A stretch of DNA of 64,000 nt from JAEUHO01 sp046350655 (GCA_046350655.1 JAXMAB010000004.1:930001-994000); one strand, 5' to 3'; positions 24,922 to 34,215 are shown, counted from the stretch's first letter. Notes: generated by a model from the sequence alone, not told the origin. Translations and numbers: made by a program.

Positions 24922-25959
24922 CTACGCGGGGCCCGGGGGCATGGCCCCGAGCCGCGCGGCCAGCGCGCGGCCCGCGTGCCACGCGCCCTCGACGCCGCCG
25001 CGCGCGTCGAACGCGTCGCCGCACAGGCCGACGCGCGCGCCGCCCGGCCACGCGGCGACCACGGGCGCGGCGAGTTCCGTGCCCTCGACGACGCGCGCGC
25101 CGCGCCACGCGTGCGGTTCGACGTGGTCCGGGGCCTCGGCCCACGCGCCGGCGGTGGCCGCGGCCGCGCGCAGCAGCGCGCGCGCCCACGCCTCGGGCGG
25201 CGTCTCGACGTGCGCGCGCGACCACGCGGCCGTCGCCTGCACGACCAGCACGCGCCGCGCGTCGGGTCCGCGTTTCGCCGCGTCGTTCACGAGCGTCGCG
25301 ACGGGCCCGTCGGCCGGCCACGCGACGTCGAACGGCGGCGGCGGCGTGCCCGCGGGGTACCGCGCGATCACCGCGAGGCACGGCGCCGTCGCGACCAGCG
25401 CGAGCAGCGGCGCGAGCGCGGCCACCGCCGGCGGCGGTGCCTCGACGGTCGCGAGCAGCTCCGTCGTCGCGCGCAGGTGCGTCGCGAGCACGACGGTGCG
25501 CGCGGGGAACGTCGCGCCGTCGCGCGCGACCACCTCGAGGCACGCGCCGCCGTCGGCCGCGCGCAGCGCGACGACCTCGACGCCGCAGCGCACGTCGAGC
25601 CCGGCCGCGAGCGCCTTCGGGAACGCGTTCACGCCCGCCCGCGGCGCCCAGCGCGCGCTGCCGGCCTCGAACGCCGCGGGCCGGCACGGCACGCCGTCGC
25701 CCTCGACCGTCGCGGGCCACCCGCGCCCGAGGTCGTCCCCGAGCGCGGCCTCGACGGCGGCCACGAACGCCGGCGCCCGCCCGTGCAGGAACGGCGCGCC
25801 ATGGTCGACGGGCTGCCCGTCCACGCGCCGCGTGGCGCAGCGCCCGCCGACGCCGCGCGCGCGTTCGAGCACGGCGACGCGGCGGCCCGCGTCCGCGAGC
25901 GCGCGCGCGCACGCGAGGCCGGCGACGCCGGCGCCGACGACGAGCACGTCGTGTTCCAT
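24922..25959 (-). CDS. Renalase-like FAD-dependent oxidoreductase
   Basis: 345 aa. N-terminal FAD motif VLVVGAGVAGLACARALADAG followed by GVGGRCATRRVDGQPVDHGA and a C-terminal VGLCGDAFDARGGVEGAWHAGRALA, the pattern of bacterial renalase/amine-oxidase-like NAD(P)H oxidases. Bacterial renalases oxidise off-pathway dihydro forms of NAD(P). ATG at 25959 has no Shine-Dalgarno sequence; TAGGCT (minus, 25971-25966) lies 6 nt upstream, suggesting a leaderless message. It lies 34 nt before ribA on the same strand. Confidence 0.82.
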   Translation of the reverse strand: MEHDVLVVGAGVAGLACARALADAGRRVAVLERARGVGGRCATRRVDGQPVDHGAPFLHGRAPAFVAAVEAALGDDLGRGWPATVEGDGVPCRPAAFEAGSARWAPRAGVNAFPKALAAGLDVRCGVEVVALRAADGGACLEVVARDGATFPARTVVLATHLRATTELLATVEAPPPAVAALAPLLALVATAPCLAVIARYPAGTPPPPFDVAWPADGPVATLVNDAAKRGPDARRVLVVQATAAWSRAHVETPPEAWARALLRAAAATAGAWAEAPDHVEPHAWRGARVVEGTELAAPVVAAWPGGARVGLCGDAFDARGGVEGAWHAGRALAARLGAMPPGPA

Positions 25960-26056
25960 GGCCGCAGCCTACGGGTGCTCCCGCGCGTCCGGGAGCGCGG
26001 AGCGGACGGAACGGCCCGTGAGCCCCGCCCGCCGCCGCTGGGGGGCGGACGACCTC

Positions 26057-26075
26057 CCGGGACCGCGAGGCCCGG
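26057..26075 (+). repeat. Dispersed hairpin repeat, V1 consensus
   Basis: Perfect CCGGGACCGCGAGGCCCGG followed by TGGCC, in the gap between the renalase-like gene and the sigma-fusion gene. Confidence 0.8.
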
Positions 26076-26141
26076 TGGCCGCCGTGGGCGCGAGGAGCCG
26101 CCCTCGACCGGTGCCGGGCGCCCCGACCCCCGACGACCCGT

Positions 26142-29100
26142 TCAGCGGGGCTCGACGGGTGCGAGGCGGACTTCGAGTTCGGCGTCGCCGGTCGAGGGTA
26201 CGTCCACCCAACCGTCGAACGCGCCCATCCGCTGGGCGTTGACCGTGACGCGGTACCGCCCCGGCCCGACCCCGGCGCCGACGGGATGGCGACCGTGGAA
26301 GAGCCAGCCGCTCCACACGTACCGGTCGTCCGCGTCGCGCACGACGAGGTACGTCCACCGGGTCGCCTCGTACTTCGGCGATCCCCGGCCGTCGGTCGGC
26401 CGCTCGCGGGCGAACTCCGCGGGCCCGTCCGCGAAGCGGTCGTCGTCGCACCGCAGCCACAGCCGTACCGCGGGCGCGACGTCGAACGTCCGCTCGAGCG
26501 TGGCCCCTTCCTCGATCGCGAACACGCCATCGAGCACACGCAGGGGCCGCTCGCTGCTTGTGGGCGCGATCACGACGACCGCCACGCGATACGCGCCCGG
26601 CGCGAGGTCGTCGAGCACGAACGCGCCATCGGCGGCCACCGCGGTGCTGTGCCGGGGCCCCGCGGACTCCTCGTCGGTCCGCACCGCGACGGCCTGCAGC
26701 TTCCCGCCGCTCGCGAGGGCGTCGCCACGCAGTCGCCCTCGCAGGGTGGCGGCTGCGACCGGGGCGAGGCGCAGGTCGGTCATGCGTTGCCCGCGCGCGA
26801 GCGTCAGCGATCGATGGACCGGCACGGGCGAGTCGCCGATCCTCGCCTCGAGGCGGTAGATGCCTGGCACGACGTCGTCGAAGCGAAAGCGGCTCGCGCT
26901 CGTCACGGCGGCGTAGTTGTGGGCGTCGTTCGAGAGCGACAGCGTGAATCGGGCGGTCGGGGCGCCGGCCGCGTCCACGATGTCGCCCTCGACGCTCGCG
27001 AGCGCCTCCGCATCCTCGCGTGGCGACGGCAGTCGCACGACGGCGTCCGTCGCGCCCGCCGCGACCACGACGGTCGCCTGGTTCGCGCCGACGCGGGCCT
27101 CGCGTGCGAGGACCGTGACCGCCGCCTCAGGAAGGCCCTCGAGGCGCGTCGTGCCGTCGTCGTCGGTGTGGCCCTGAGCGAGCCAGCGCGCGTCGTCCTC
27201 CCAAGTCGTCCAGGCGCCAGCCGCGAGCGCCGGCACGTCGCCCCGACCGACGACGACCTCGGCGACGACGGGCTTCCCGTCGGCGTCCACGACCGCGAGG
27301 TCGAGTCCTCGCGCACGGTCGAGCACGACGTCGAGCGGCCGGTCGGCGGGCACGTCGTCGAGCGCCACCCACGCGAGCGCAAACCCGGCCGCGACCACAC
27401 GGGCGTGCCTCCGCTCGTCCGGCGGCCACATTGACGGGTCGCACGGGGCGATGCCGTCGGCGCCGGTGACGGCGAGCGGGAAGGTGCGCGGGCGCCCGAC
27501 GATCGCCCCGACGACGGGGCGGCCGTCGCGGTCCCGGACGCGGATCGAGAGCAGCCCCGCCTTGCGCGTCAACACAATGCGTAGCGGCGGCGGGGGGCCG
27601 TCGCCCCGCCGCGCGACGGACGCCCTGCCGAAGTCGAACCCCGCGGCGAAGGCCCAAAGCCCGACCTCGCCGGTCCCGTCCGCGGCGACCGCGCCTTCGA
27701 CGCGGAACGACCCGTCCGGGCCGGCGAACTGCTTCCAGCGTTCGTCGAGGGCCGCCGGCGCGAGCTGGGGGTCGGATACGTCGCGCCCGTCCACCCGCGG
27801 CGTCCACAACGTCCGAGTGTCCACCTGCATGACGGCGCCGGGCACAGGGACGCCCGCAGCGTCCACGACGACTCCCGTGACCACGACGGTCGGCCGCAGG
27901 ACGAGGTCGAACGGGCCCGTGACCCGCGGGCTCTCGCGGACGCACCGCACCGCGATCCGGCCCTCGCTCTCCGCGACCAGCCAGACCGGCTCGTTCGCGG
28001 GCGGCGGCTCGAGGCTCGCGCTCCCATCCGCGTCCGTCGTGACCGGGCCGAGGTCGGTCGACGCGCGCGGCATCGCGCGCCACGCCGCGCCGACGCCGAC
28101 GGGGGCGACGGTGCCGGCGAACCCGCGGACGGTCGCGCCCGCGACGGGGGTCGTCCCGTCCCCCTTCCGCACGCGGACCTCGAGGCGCGGGCCGCGCTGC
28201 AGCGCGAGCTCGACGCGTCGCCCCGGCACGATCGCGCGGGGCATCCCCGACCCGGCGTCCGTGAGCGTGAACGGGCGGTAGCCGGCCGCGCGGATTCGCA
28301 GGCGGGGGGGCGCGAAGGGCTCGGGGAACGGGCCCGCGGGGTCGCGGACGTCGGCCTCGCCCGCGGCGTCCGTGGTCGCGCGCGCGACGTGTTCGCAGCC
28401 GCCGGTCACCTCGACCGACTCGACCTCGGCGCCGGCGATCGGCGCACGGGTCGCATCGTCGACGACCCGCAGCCGCAGCACGCGGTCGCGCCGCAGGCGC
28501 AGCGTGACGGGGACGCCCGCGCGCGCCGTGGTCGCCGCGGGCGCGAACCCGTCGGCGGTCGCCGCGACCCGCACCTCGAGCGCGTCGTCCGCGTCGGCCG
28601 TGAACGTGCCGTCGGCGCCGGCCACCGTCGTGGGCGCTCCCGTCGTCGTGGCCGGCACGTCCCGCGGCTGCACCCAGATCCTCGCCGCGATCGGCGCGCC
28701 ACCGGGCCCGATCACGCGACCGGCCACGGTGCGCGCGCTCGGCGCGGGGGCCGCGGGGCCCGCGGGCCCGCCCTCCTTGGGCGTGGCGCGCAGCGCCGTG
28801 AGCGCCGGCGGGGCGTCGTCGGCCGCGATTGCGCCCGGTGCGGCCGGAGGCACGTCGGCCGCCGGGCCTTGCGTCCCCCGGACCCCGAGCCAGACCCCGC
28901 CGACGAGGAGCACGGCGACGACCGCCCCCAGCGCGACCTTCGATGACGTCGTCACGAGCGATCCTCCGACGAGGGACGCGAGGCCCGCCGCGAGCCCGGA
29001 ACCGAGGCCCGCGCCGCCGAGGGCCAGCGGCGCGACCGCGAGCATCCACGCGCGTCGGTCGCCGCCGTGGCGGCGGTCGAGCTCGATGCGGAGCAGCTCG

Positions 29101-29561
29101 AGGCCGCGTTTGCAGCGTGTGCGGACCGTCTCGACGGGGACGCCGTGGCGGCGCGCGATGACGCGCGGCGGGAGGCCGTCGAAGAACCGGAGCGCGATGG
29201 TCGCGCGGTAGGGTTCGGCGAGCGCGAGGACGGCGTCGACGACGCGGCGGCGCACCTCGAGGCGGGCGACGGCGTCGGCGGTCGCGGGCGCGTGGTCGGT
29301 GCGGGCGGCGGCGGTCTCGCGGGCGAGGCGCCGGCGGTCGGTCCGCCGCAGCCCGCGTGCGACGTTGCGCGCGATGCCGGCGAGCCAAGCGAACGGCGGG
29401 AAGCCCGCGCGGGGCGGGTGCTCCAGGCCGACGCGCATCGTCTCCTGCGCGACGTCGTCGGCGGTGGCGTCGTCGGCGACGAGCGAACGTGCGAGGCGCC
29501 GGATCGCGGCCGCGTGGGCGGCGAGCGCGTCGGCGTCGGCGGGGGGAGGCGGCGGGCCCAT
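26142..29561 (-). CDS. ECF-type sigma factor fused through a membrane helix to carboxypeptidase-regulatory-like repeats
   Basis: 1139 aa. Residues about 10-175 are an ECF sigma factor: region 2 (ADDATADDVAQETM, FAWLAGIARNVARGLRR) and region 4 (LAEPYRATIALRFFDGLPPR, then VIARRHGVPVETVRTRCKRG). A hydrophobic stretch and a membrane helix (VALGAVVAVLLVGGVWLGV, about 215-235) follow, then about 900 residues of repeated beta-sandwich modules (e.g. VAGRVIGPGGAPIAARIWV, VTGVVVDAAGVPVPGAVM, AATLRGRLRGDALASG). The predicted topology puts the sigma domain inside and the repeats outside. ATG at 29561 has no Shine-Dalgarno sequence and sits 6 nt after CATCCT (minus, 29573-29568). No separate anti-sigma gene is seen. 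Confidence 0.82.
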   Translation of the reverse strand: MGPPPPPADADALAAHAAAIRRLARSLVADDATADDVAQETMRVGLEHPPRAGFPPFAWLAGIARNVARGLRRTDRRRLARETAAARTDHAPATADAVARLEVRRRVVDAVLALAEPYRATIALRFFDGLPPRVIARRHGVPVETVRTRCKRGLELLRIELDRRHGGDRRAWMLAVAPLALGGAGLGSGLAAGLASLVGGSLVTTSSKVALGAVVAVLLVGGVWLGVRGTQGPAADVPPAAPGAIAADDAPPALTALRATPKEGGPAGPAAPAPSARTVAGRVIGPGGAPIAARIWVQPRDVPATTTGAPTTVAGADGTFTADADDALEVRVAATADGFAPAATTARAGVPVTLRLRRDRVLRLRVVDDATRAPIAGAEVESVEVTGGCEHVARATTDAAGEADVRDPAGPFPEPFAPPRLRIRAAGYRPFTLTDAGSGMPRAIVPGRRVELALQRGPRLEVRVRKGDGTTPVAGATVRGFAGTVAPVGVGAAWRAMPRASTDLGPVTTDADGSASLEPPPANEPVWLVAESEGRIAVRCVRESPRVTGPFDLVLRPTVVVTGVVVDAAGVPVPGAVMQVDTRTLWTPRVDGRDVSDPQLAPAALDERWKQFAGPDGSFRVEGAVAADGTGEVGLWAFAAGFDFGRASVARRGDGPPPPLRIVLTRKAGLLSIRVRDRDGRPVVGAIVGRPRTFPLAVTGADGIAPCDPSMWPPDERRHARVVAAGFALAWVALDDVPADRPLDVVLDRARGLDLAVVDADGKPVVAEVVVGRGDVPALAAGAWTTWEDDARWLAQGHTDDDGTTRLEGLPEAAVTVLAREARVGANQATVVVAAGATDAVVRLPSPREDAEALASVEGDIVDAAGAPTARFTLSLSNDAHNYAAVTSASRFRFDDVVPGIYRLEARIGDSPVPVHRSLTLARGQRMTDLRLAPVAAATLRGRLRGDALASGGKLQAVAVRTDEESAGPRHSTAVAADGAFVLDDLAPGAYRVAVVVIAPTSSERPLRVLDGVFAIEEGATLERTFDVAPAVRLWLRCDDDRFADGPAEFARERPTDGRGSPKYEATRWTYLVVRDADDRYVWSGWLFHGRHPVGAGVGPGRYRVTVNAQRMGAFDGWVDVPSTGDAELEVRLAPVEPR

Positions 29562-29750
29562 CACGGAAGGATGGCCGCCCGACCCGGATCAGGTCGAGGC
29601 CGCGTCGCTCGGCCCAATGACCGGGGGGGTGTGAAAATCCAGCATTGGGTGGAAGGATTTCAGGGCGCGCCGGTTCTCGGGCTGCGCAGCGCGCGACCGT
29701 CAGCGGTATCCTCGAGGGCGACCCGCTTCCCCTCCCACGAGGAGGTTTCC

Positions 29751-30017
29751 ATGGGTAGTTCCTTCGACGCGCATCGGTCCGGCGACCCGATCGCGGCGCC
29801 CGTGTTCACCGCCGGCACCGGGCTCCGTGCACCCCACGACTTCGGGGGATCGCTGGAGGTGGGTGACATCGAGCGGGGCCCCGCGGAGACGCCGTGGTTG
29901 CTGGTGGCGATCGTGGGGGTCGTGCTGGGCGCACTGTGGTCCCGATGGAGGCCGCGCGCCGCCGCGCCCACGGTCGTCGCGCGACGGCGCCGGGCGCTCC
30001 GGCCCGCTGCGGGCTGA
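29751..30017 (+). CDS. Small single-pass membrane protein
   Basis: 88 aa. Hydrophilic N-terminus, then one helix (TPWLLVAIVGVVLGALW) and a basic tail (RWRPRAAAPTVVARRRRALR), so the C-terminus is probably cytoplasmic. A strong GGAGG at 29741-29745 precedes the ATG, and TATCCT at 29707-29712 is a -10 candidate. It lies between the two sigma-fusion genes and 1 nt before the next small gene. No family is recognised. Confidence 0.65.
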   Translation: MGSSFDAHRSGDPIAAPVFTAGTGLRAPHDFGGSLEVGDIERGPAETPWLLVAIVGVVLGALWSRWRPRAAAPTVVARRRRALRPAAG

Positions 30018-30018
30018 C

Positions 30019-30303
30019 GTGGGCCGCAACCGGTTTCGACGGCTCGTCGCCGCGGCGCTCGTCACGGGCCTCGCGTTGGCGTCGGCCCGGGTCGTCCACG
30101 CGAACCCGGCGGGGCCGGACGACAGCGGGCCCCTGAGCGCTCTGTGGCAGGGCTGGCTGGTCACCCTCATCCTGGGGATCGTGATCGGGGTCGCGATCGG
30201 CATCCTGCGCTCGATGGCTGCGTCCGCGCGTCGCGTGGACCTCCGCGACCCGCCCGCCCGCACGCCAGAGTCGTCTGCCGACAAGCCGCACGCCCCCCGG
30301 TAG
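30019..30303 (+). CDS. Small protein with signal peptide and membrane helix
   Basis: 94 aa from GTG at 30019, 1 nt after the upstream stop. It has a cleavable-looking signal (LVAAALVTGLALASARVVHA), then a helix LWQGWLVTLILGIVIGVAIGIL and a hydrophilic tail. Together with the preceding 88-aa protein it forms a two-gene unit upstream of a sigma-fusion gene. It may interact with the sigma proteins in the membrane, but only position supports this. Confidence 0.55.
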   Translation: MGRNRFRRLVAAALVTGLALASARVVHANPAGPDDSGPLSALWQGWLVTLILGIVIGVAIGILRSMAASARRVDLRDPPARTPESSADKPHAPR

Positions 30304-30315
30304 CGTCCCCGGTTC

Positions 30316-30344
30316 TGAAACACCGCACACCTCGGCGGCACGAT
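30316..30344 (+). promoter_or_regulatory. Putative promoter of the second sigma-fusion gene
   Basis: TGAAAC (30316-30321), 17 nt, CACGAT (30339-30344), then 6 nt to the GTG at 30351. The GAAAC core resembles ECF-type -35 elements, so autoregulation is conceivable. The message would be leaderless. Confidence 0.35.
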
Positions 30345-30350
30345 GGGGGC

Positions 30351-32885
30351 GTGACACCGGCCGACACCGCCCTCTGGACCTCGTGGCGCGAACGGCGCGA
30401 CGGACGGGCGTTCGAGGCACTCGTCGCGCCGCACCTCGGGTTCGCCGCCGCTTTTGCGCACCGCCTCGGCTGCCGCGGCGCCGACGTGGACGACGTCGTC
30501 CAGCGCGCGCTCGTCGCCCTCGCGAGCGACCGCGACGGCAAGGCCGCACGCGTCGGCGTCCGCGCGTGGCTCGGCCGCGGCGTGCTGCAGGAGACCCGCA
30601 TGGCCGCGCGCGCCGCGCGCCGACGCGCCGCCCACGAACACGGGGCCGCGGCCCTCCGCGCGGGGGACGCGAGGCCCGCGCCGCCGCCGGTCGAGGTTCG
30701 CGACGACGTCGAACGCGCGCTCGCGGCCCTCGCGCCCGACGACCGGCAACTCGTCGAGCTGCGGTTCCTGCACGATCTCGAGTACCGCGAGGTCGCGTTC
30801 GTCGCGGGGCGGAGCGCGCTCGCGTGCCGGCTCCGCGTGCACCGCGCGTTGACGCGACTGCGCGCGACGCTCGGGAAGGCGGCGCCGCTCGTCGTCGCGT
30901 CGATCGCGCTGCCGGCGCTCGCGCCGTCCGCGCAGGCCGCCGTCCCGGCGGCGATCGCCGCCGCCGACGGAGCCGGTCCGGTCGCGGGGTGGGTCGGAGG
31001 AGGATGGGTCATGGGGACGTCGGGGAAACTCGCGGCCGCGGCCGGTGCGGCGCTGTTGATCGGGGGCGGCGTGTGGTGGGTGGCGGGCCGCGGTCCCGCC
31101 GACGGGGACGCGGGGACGCCGCCCGCGTCCCCGGTACGCGAGGCCCGCGCGCCGTCCGCGGGCGCGCCGACGGAGCTGGCCGCGGCCGGCCGGGCCTCGC
31201 GTCCCGGAGAGGGGGCCGCGGTCGTCGCGTCCGGCGACGGGGCCTCGGTCGCGCCGCGCGCCGTGCCGCTGGACGCGCCGATCTCGAAGGGGAAGGGCTC
31301 GGTCGCGGGCACGCTCCGCTTCGAGGACGGCGCGCCCGTCGCGGGCGTCACGGTCGCGCTCACGATCGTGCCGACGCGGTCGGAGGGCGATGTTGTCACC
31401 ACCGACGCGGAGGGACGCTTCCACCTCCATGACACATGGGTGGGGGATCGACCGCTGACGCTCTTCGAGGCGGACGGCACGGTCTTGATCCTGCGCAACG
31501 TCGCGATGCGGCCCGACGAGCGCGTGACGGTCGACGTGACCGTCGCGCGCGGCGTCACGCTCGCGGGGGAGGTGCGCGACGCGGGGACCGGCGCCGCGGT
31601 CACCGGTGGGTGGGTGACGCTCCGGCGACGCGGATCGCACTCCGCGAATCAACTGCAGGCCGGCTACGGGGGTGGCAAGTCCGACGCGGCAGGCCGGTTC
31701 CGTTTCCGGCACGTCCCAGCGGCGCGGTACACGCTCGAGGTGATCTCGCCGACGCGCGAGCCATCGCTCACCGTCGTCGAGGTCGGCGCGTCCGACCTCG
31801 ATGTCGGGGTGGCCCTCACGTCGGCGCGGACGCTGATCGTGCGCTACGAGCCGACGCCGAAGGAGGCCGTCGGGGAGCGGATGAAGTGGATGGTGCAGGG
31901 TCCGATCGCGGGCGAAGAGCAACTCTCCTACGGCAATCGAGGCGGGGATCGCGGCGCCGTCGTCACCGAGAACGGCGAGGTGCGCCTCGACGCGCCGCCG
32001 CCCGGGCGCTACCAGCTGATCTTGTTCGGCACGAAGGTGCTGCCGCGGCTCGACACCGAGATCGAGGTCACCGCGACGGACGTGCCCGTGGTGCGGGTCC
32101 CCGTCGCCCCCGGCGGGCGCGTCGTCGGGACCTTGCTCGACGCCGAGGGTCGGCCGGTCGTCGGCCGCAAGGTCGGGATCGGGGGCGTGACCTCGGCGGC
32201 GACCGACGCGGACGGTCGCTTCACGCTCGCGCGCGCGAAGGCGGGCGCGCAGCAGGTCTCCGTGCTCATGGACGGTTGCTGGGTGCGACTCGGGCGCGCG
32301 GACGTCGCCGCGGACCGCGAGACGGTGCTCCCTCTCCGGTTCCCGGGGACGTCGACGCTGGCGTTGACCGTGGACTCGCCGTCGGACGGCGCGTACCTGA
32401 CCCTGCAGGGCGCGGAGGGTGCGACGGTCGTCGAGGGCTCCGTGTCGGACCACGAGGCGATCACGCTGTCGGGGCTGGCCGCGGGGACATACCGCCTGCG
32501 GATGGGCTCGATGGACCTCGACGACGTCGAACGCGAGGTGCGCCTCGAGGTCGGGGCCACGCTCGACCTCGGCGCGATCGGGCCGACGGCGCGGCCGGTC
32601 GTGCCGGTCCGCGTGACGATGCCCCCGGGCGTGGCGCGGCCGACGATGATCACCGTCTTGCGGCGGACGAAGGTCCCGGACATCCCGCAGGAGATCCTCA
32701 TGCCCGCAGGGCGCATCGAGTTCGACGGCGAGGGGCGTGGCTGGTTGAAGGGACTCCCCGCCGGCCGCCATCGCCTTCTGATCCAGGCCGCGGCGTCGAT
32801 GAACGAGAAGGATCTCACCGAGGTCGAGCTCGACGTCCGCGAGGGGATCACGACCCCGATCGAGATCACGATCAAGCCCTGGTGA
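30351..32885 (+). CDS. Second sigma factor fused through a membrane helix to carboxypeptidase-regulatory-like domains
   Basis: 844 aa. Residues about 5-180 are ECF-like: region 2 (FAHRLGCRGADVDDVVQRAL) and region 4 (LAPDDRQLVELRFLHDLEYR, then EVAFVAGRSALACRLRVHRALTRLRATLG). A hydrophobic segment follows, then a membrane helix (KLAAAAGAALLIGGGVWWVAG, about 225-245), a low-complexity linker and repeated beta modules: GSVAGTLRFEDGAPVAGVTV, TLAGEVRDAGTGAAVTGGWV, RVVGTLLDAEGRPVVGRKV. The architecture matches the 26142-29561 protein, but the sigma parts are clearly diverged. Three repeat copies lie inside the coding region. Starts further upstream are possible in the open frame. Confidence 0.8.
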   Translation: MTPADTALWTSWRERRDGRAFEALVAPHLGFAAAFAHRLGCRGADVDDVVQRALVALASDRDGKAARVGVRAWLGRGVLQETRMAARAARRRAAHEHGAAALRAGDARPAPPPVEVRDDVERALAALAPDDRQLVELRFLHDLEYREVAFVAGRSALACRLRVHRALTRLRATLGKAAPLVVASIALPALAPSAQAAVPAAIAAADGAGPVAGWVGGGWVMGTSGKLAAAAGAALLIGGGVWWVAGRGPADGDAGTPPASPVREARAPSAGAPTELAAAGRASRPGEGAAVVASGDGASVAPRAVPLDAPISKGKGSVAGTLRFEDGAPVAGVTVALTIVPTRSEGDVVTTDAEGRFHLHDTWVGDRPLTLFEADGTVLILRNVAMRPDERVTVDVTVARGVTLAGEVRDAGTGAAVTGGWVTLRRRGSHSANQLQAGYGGGKSDAAGRFRFRHVPAARYTLEVISPTREPSLTVVEVGASDLDVGVALTSARTLIVRYEPTPKEAVGERMKWMVQGPIAGEEQLSYGNRGGDRGAVVTENGEVRLDAPPPGRYQLILFGTKVLPRLDTEIEVTATDVPVVRVPVAPGGRVVGTLLDAEGRPVVGRKVGIGGVTSAATDADGRFTLARAKAGAQQVSVLMDGCWVRLGRADVAADRETVLPLRFPGTSTLALTVDSPSDGAYLTLQGAEGATVVEGSVSDHEAITLSGLAAGTYRLRMGSMDLDDVEREVRLEVGATLDLGAIGPTARPVVPVRVTMPPGVARPTMITVLRRTKVPDIPQEILMPAGRIEFDGEGRGWLKGLPAGRHRLLIQAAASMNEKDLTEVELDVREGITTPIEITIKPW
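30664..30678 (+). repeat. Dispersed hairpin repeat, V3 form, inside a gene
   Basis: GGGACGCGAGGCCCG encodes GDARP in the linker between sigma regions 2 and 4. V3 lacks one C of the V1 loop. Confidence 0.6.
31131..31207. repeat. Inverted pair of dispersed repeats inside a gene
   Basis: A plus V2 copy (31133-31147) and a minus V3 copy (31190-31207) lie 42 nt apart in the Ala/Pro-rich linker after the membrane helix of the second sigma fusion, encoding REARAP and GRASRPG. The arms could pair in the mRNA. Confidence 0.65.
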
Positions 32886-32898
32886 CCGCGAGGCCCGG
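32884..32898 (+). repeat. Dispersed hairpin repeat, V1 form
   Basis: GACCGCGAGGCCCGG followed by CGGCC, directly overlapping the TGA of the sigma-fusion gene and filling the 22-nt convergent gap to the HEAT gene. Confidence 0.7.
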
Positions 32899-32907
32899 CG
32901 GCCACGG

Positions 32908-34215
32908 TCAGCGACGGACGGCCGCGAGTGCCGCGCGGGCCTTGCCGGCGAGCATCGGGAACGGCGTCGCGGCCCAGGCCTCGAGATCGGGCGCGAGCGC
33001 GGCTGCCGCCGGGCCGAGGGTCGCGACGGCGTCGAATGCCTCGCAGCGGTCCTGGTCGGACGGGCTTTCGATCCCGCGCCGGAGCTCCGGGAGCGCGGCA
33101 GCGGAGTCCCCGCCGAGCCGGATCACCAGCGCCGCGGCCCTCCAACGCACCCGGAGGTCCGCGTCCGCGAGCGCGGGGGCAACGGTCGCGGCGGTGGCCG
33201 GGTCGGCCAGCGTCAGGAGGCCGTCCGCGGCCCCCGCCCTCGCGTCCGGGTCGGCGTGCCGGAGCAGCGCGGTCAGGGGCGCGACGAGCCGCGGTCGGTC
33301 CGCCGCCGGGACCCGTCGGGCCAACCCCGCCCACGCCCACGCCGCGATCGCGCCGTCGGAGTTCGTCGACCGGGTGCGGAGGAACGGGATCGCCTTCGCG
33401 TCGGGGTGGGCGGCGGTCAGCGCTACGCCGCGGGTGATGCGGAGCGCTTGCGGACCGGAGCTCTGGCCGGTCATGCCGCGGAAGACGTCGGCCTCCACGT
33501 CCTGGGCTAGGTTCGGCATCCAAGCGCCGGACACGACCCCGCGCACCCGGATCACGGGCTCCTTGTTCGCGAGCAGCGTCGGCACCAGGCCGGAGAGCTG
33601 CGAAGCGAGCGGCCCCCATTCCGCGAGCGCCTCCCCGATCTCGTGCGCCGTGATGACGCGGAGGGCGGCGTCGTCGCGCAGCGATGCGGCGAACGCTACC
33701 CCGGCGTCGCCGCGCCACCCCAGGCTGCGTGCCTGCCCGAGGGGCGACTGCCACCAGAGCAAGCCGGCGGCGCCGGACCGACCCTCGCCGCGCTCCCGGG
33801 CATTGGCCCACTTGGCCCGGAGCGCCTCGAGCAACGGCCCGACGTCCCGTCCGACGCGCACGCGCGTCGCCAGGACCTCGCCGAGCAGGTCCTCGAGCCC
33901 AGCGAGGGTCGGCTCCAGCGAGGCCGCCAGCGGGCCGAAGTCCGCGACGGCCCAGAGCGCGGTGAACTCGCACTGCGGGTCGGAGAGCAGCGGTTCGACC
34001 GCCGGCAAGACCACGTCCGGCGCACCTACCAGGAATCGCGCCGCCCTCAGCGTGCGGAGCGCCTCTTTGCGCTTGTCCGGGTCCTTCGCCCGCAACCGTT
34101 CGATCCACGCCGTCAGCGGCTTGCCCTCGTGGAGCACCTCCGGCGCCGCCAGCGCCGGCCTCGCGTAGGCCATGCCCAGGAACAAGAGCATCGCTGCGGG
34201 GTAGCGTCGGCGCAC
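32908..34215 (-). CDS. Secreted HEAT-repeat protein
   Basis: 435 aa from GTG at 34215, chosen because GGAGGAC lies about 8 nt upstream; a longer in-frame start at 34260 is possible. A signal peptide (AMLLFLGMAYARPALA) is followed by HEAT-like helical repeats such as LTALLRHADPDARAGAADGLLTLADP and AATVAPALADADLRVRWRAAALVIRLGG. HEAT repeats mediate protein binding; no catalytic motif is seen. It is related in style, though not closely in sequence, to the larger HEAT protein at 38183-40885. Confidence 0.75.
   Translation of the reverse strand: MRRRYPAAMLLFLGMAYARPALAAPEVLHEGKPLTAWIERLRAKDPDKRKEALRTLRAARFLVGAPDVVLPAVEPLLSDPQCEFTALWAVADFGPLAASLEPTLAGLEDLLGEVLATRVRVGRDVGPLLEALRAKWANARERGEGRSGAAGLLWWQSPLGQARSLGWRGDAGVAFAASLRDDAALRVITAHEIGEALAEWGPLASQLSGLVPTLLANKEPVIRVRGVVSGAWMPNLAQDVEADVFRGMTGQSSGPQALRITRGVALTAAHPDAKAIPFLRTRSTNSDGAIAAWAWAGLARRVPAADRPRLVAPLTALLRHADPDARAGAADGLLTLADPATAATVAPALADADLRVRWRAAALVIRLGGDSAAALPELRRGIESPSDQDRCEAFDAVATLGPAAAALAPDLEAWAATPFPMLAGKARAALAAVRR

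Noticed and set aside
24204..26859. Long plus-strand ORFs over ribA and the renalase-like gene
   Set aside because: They lie opposite well-supported genes and read as low-complexity Arg/Ala/Pro sequence.
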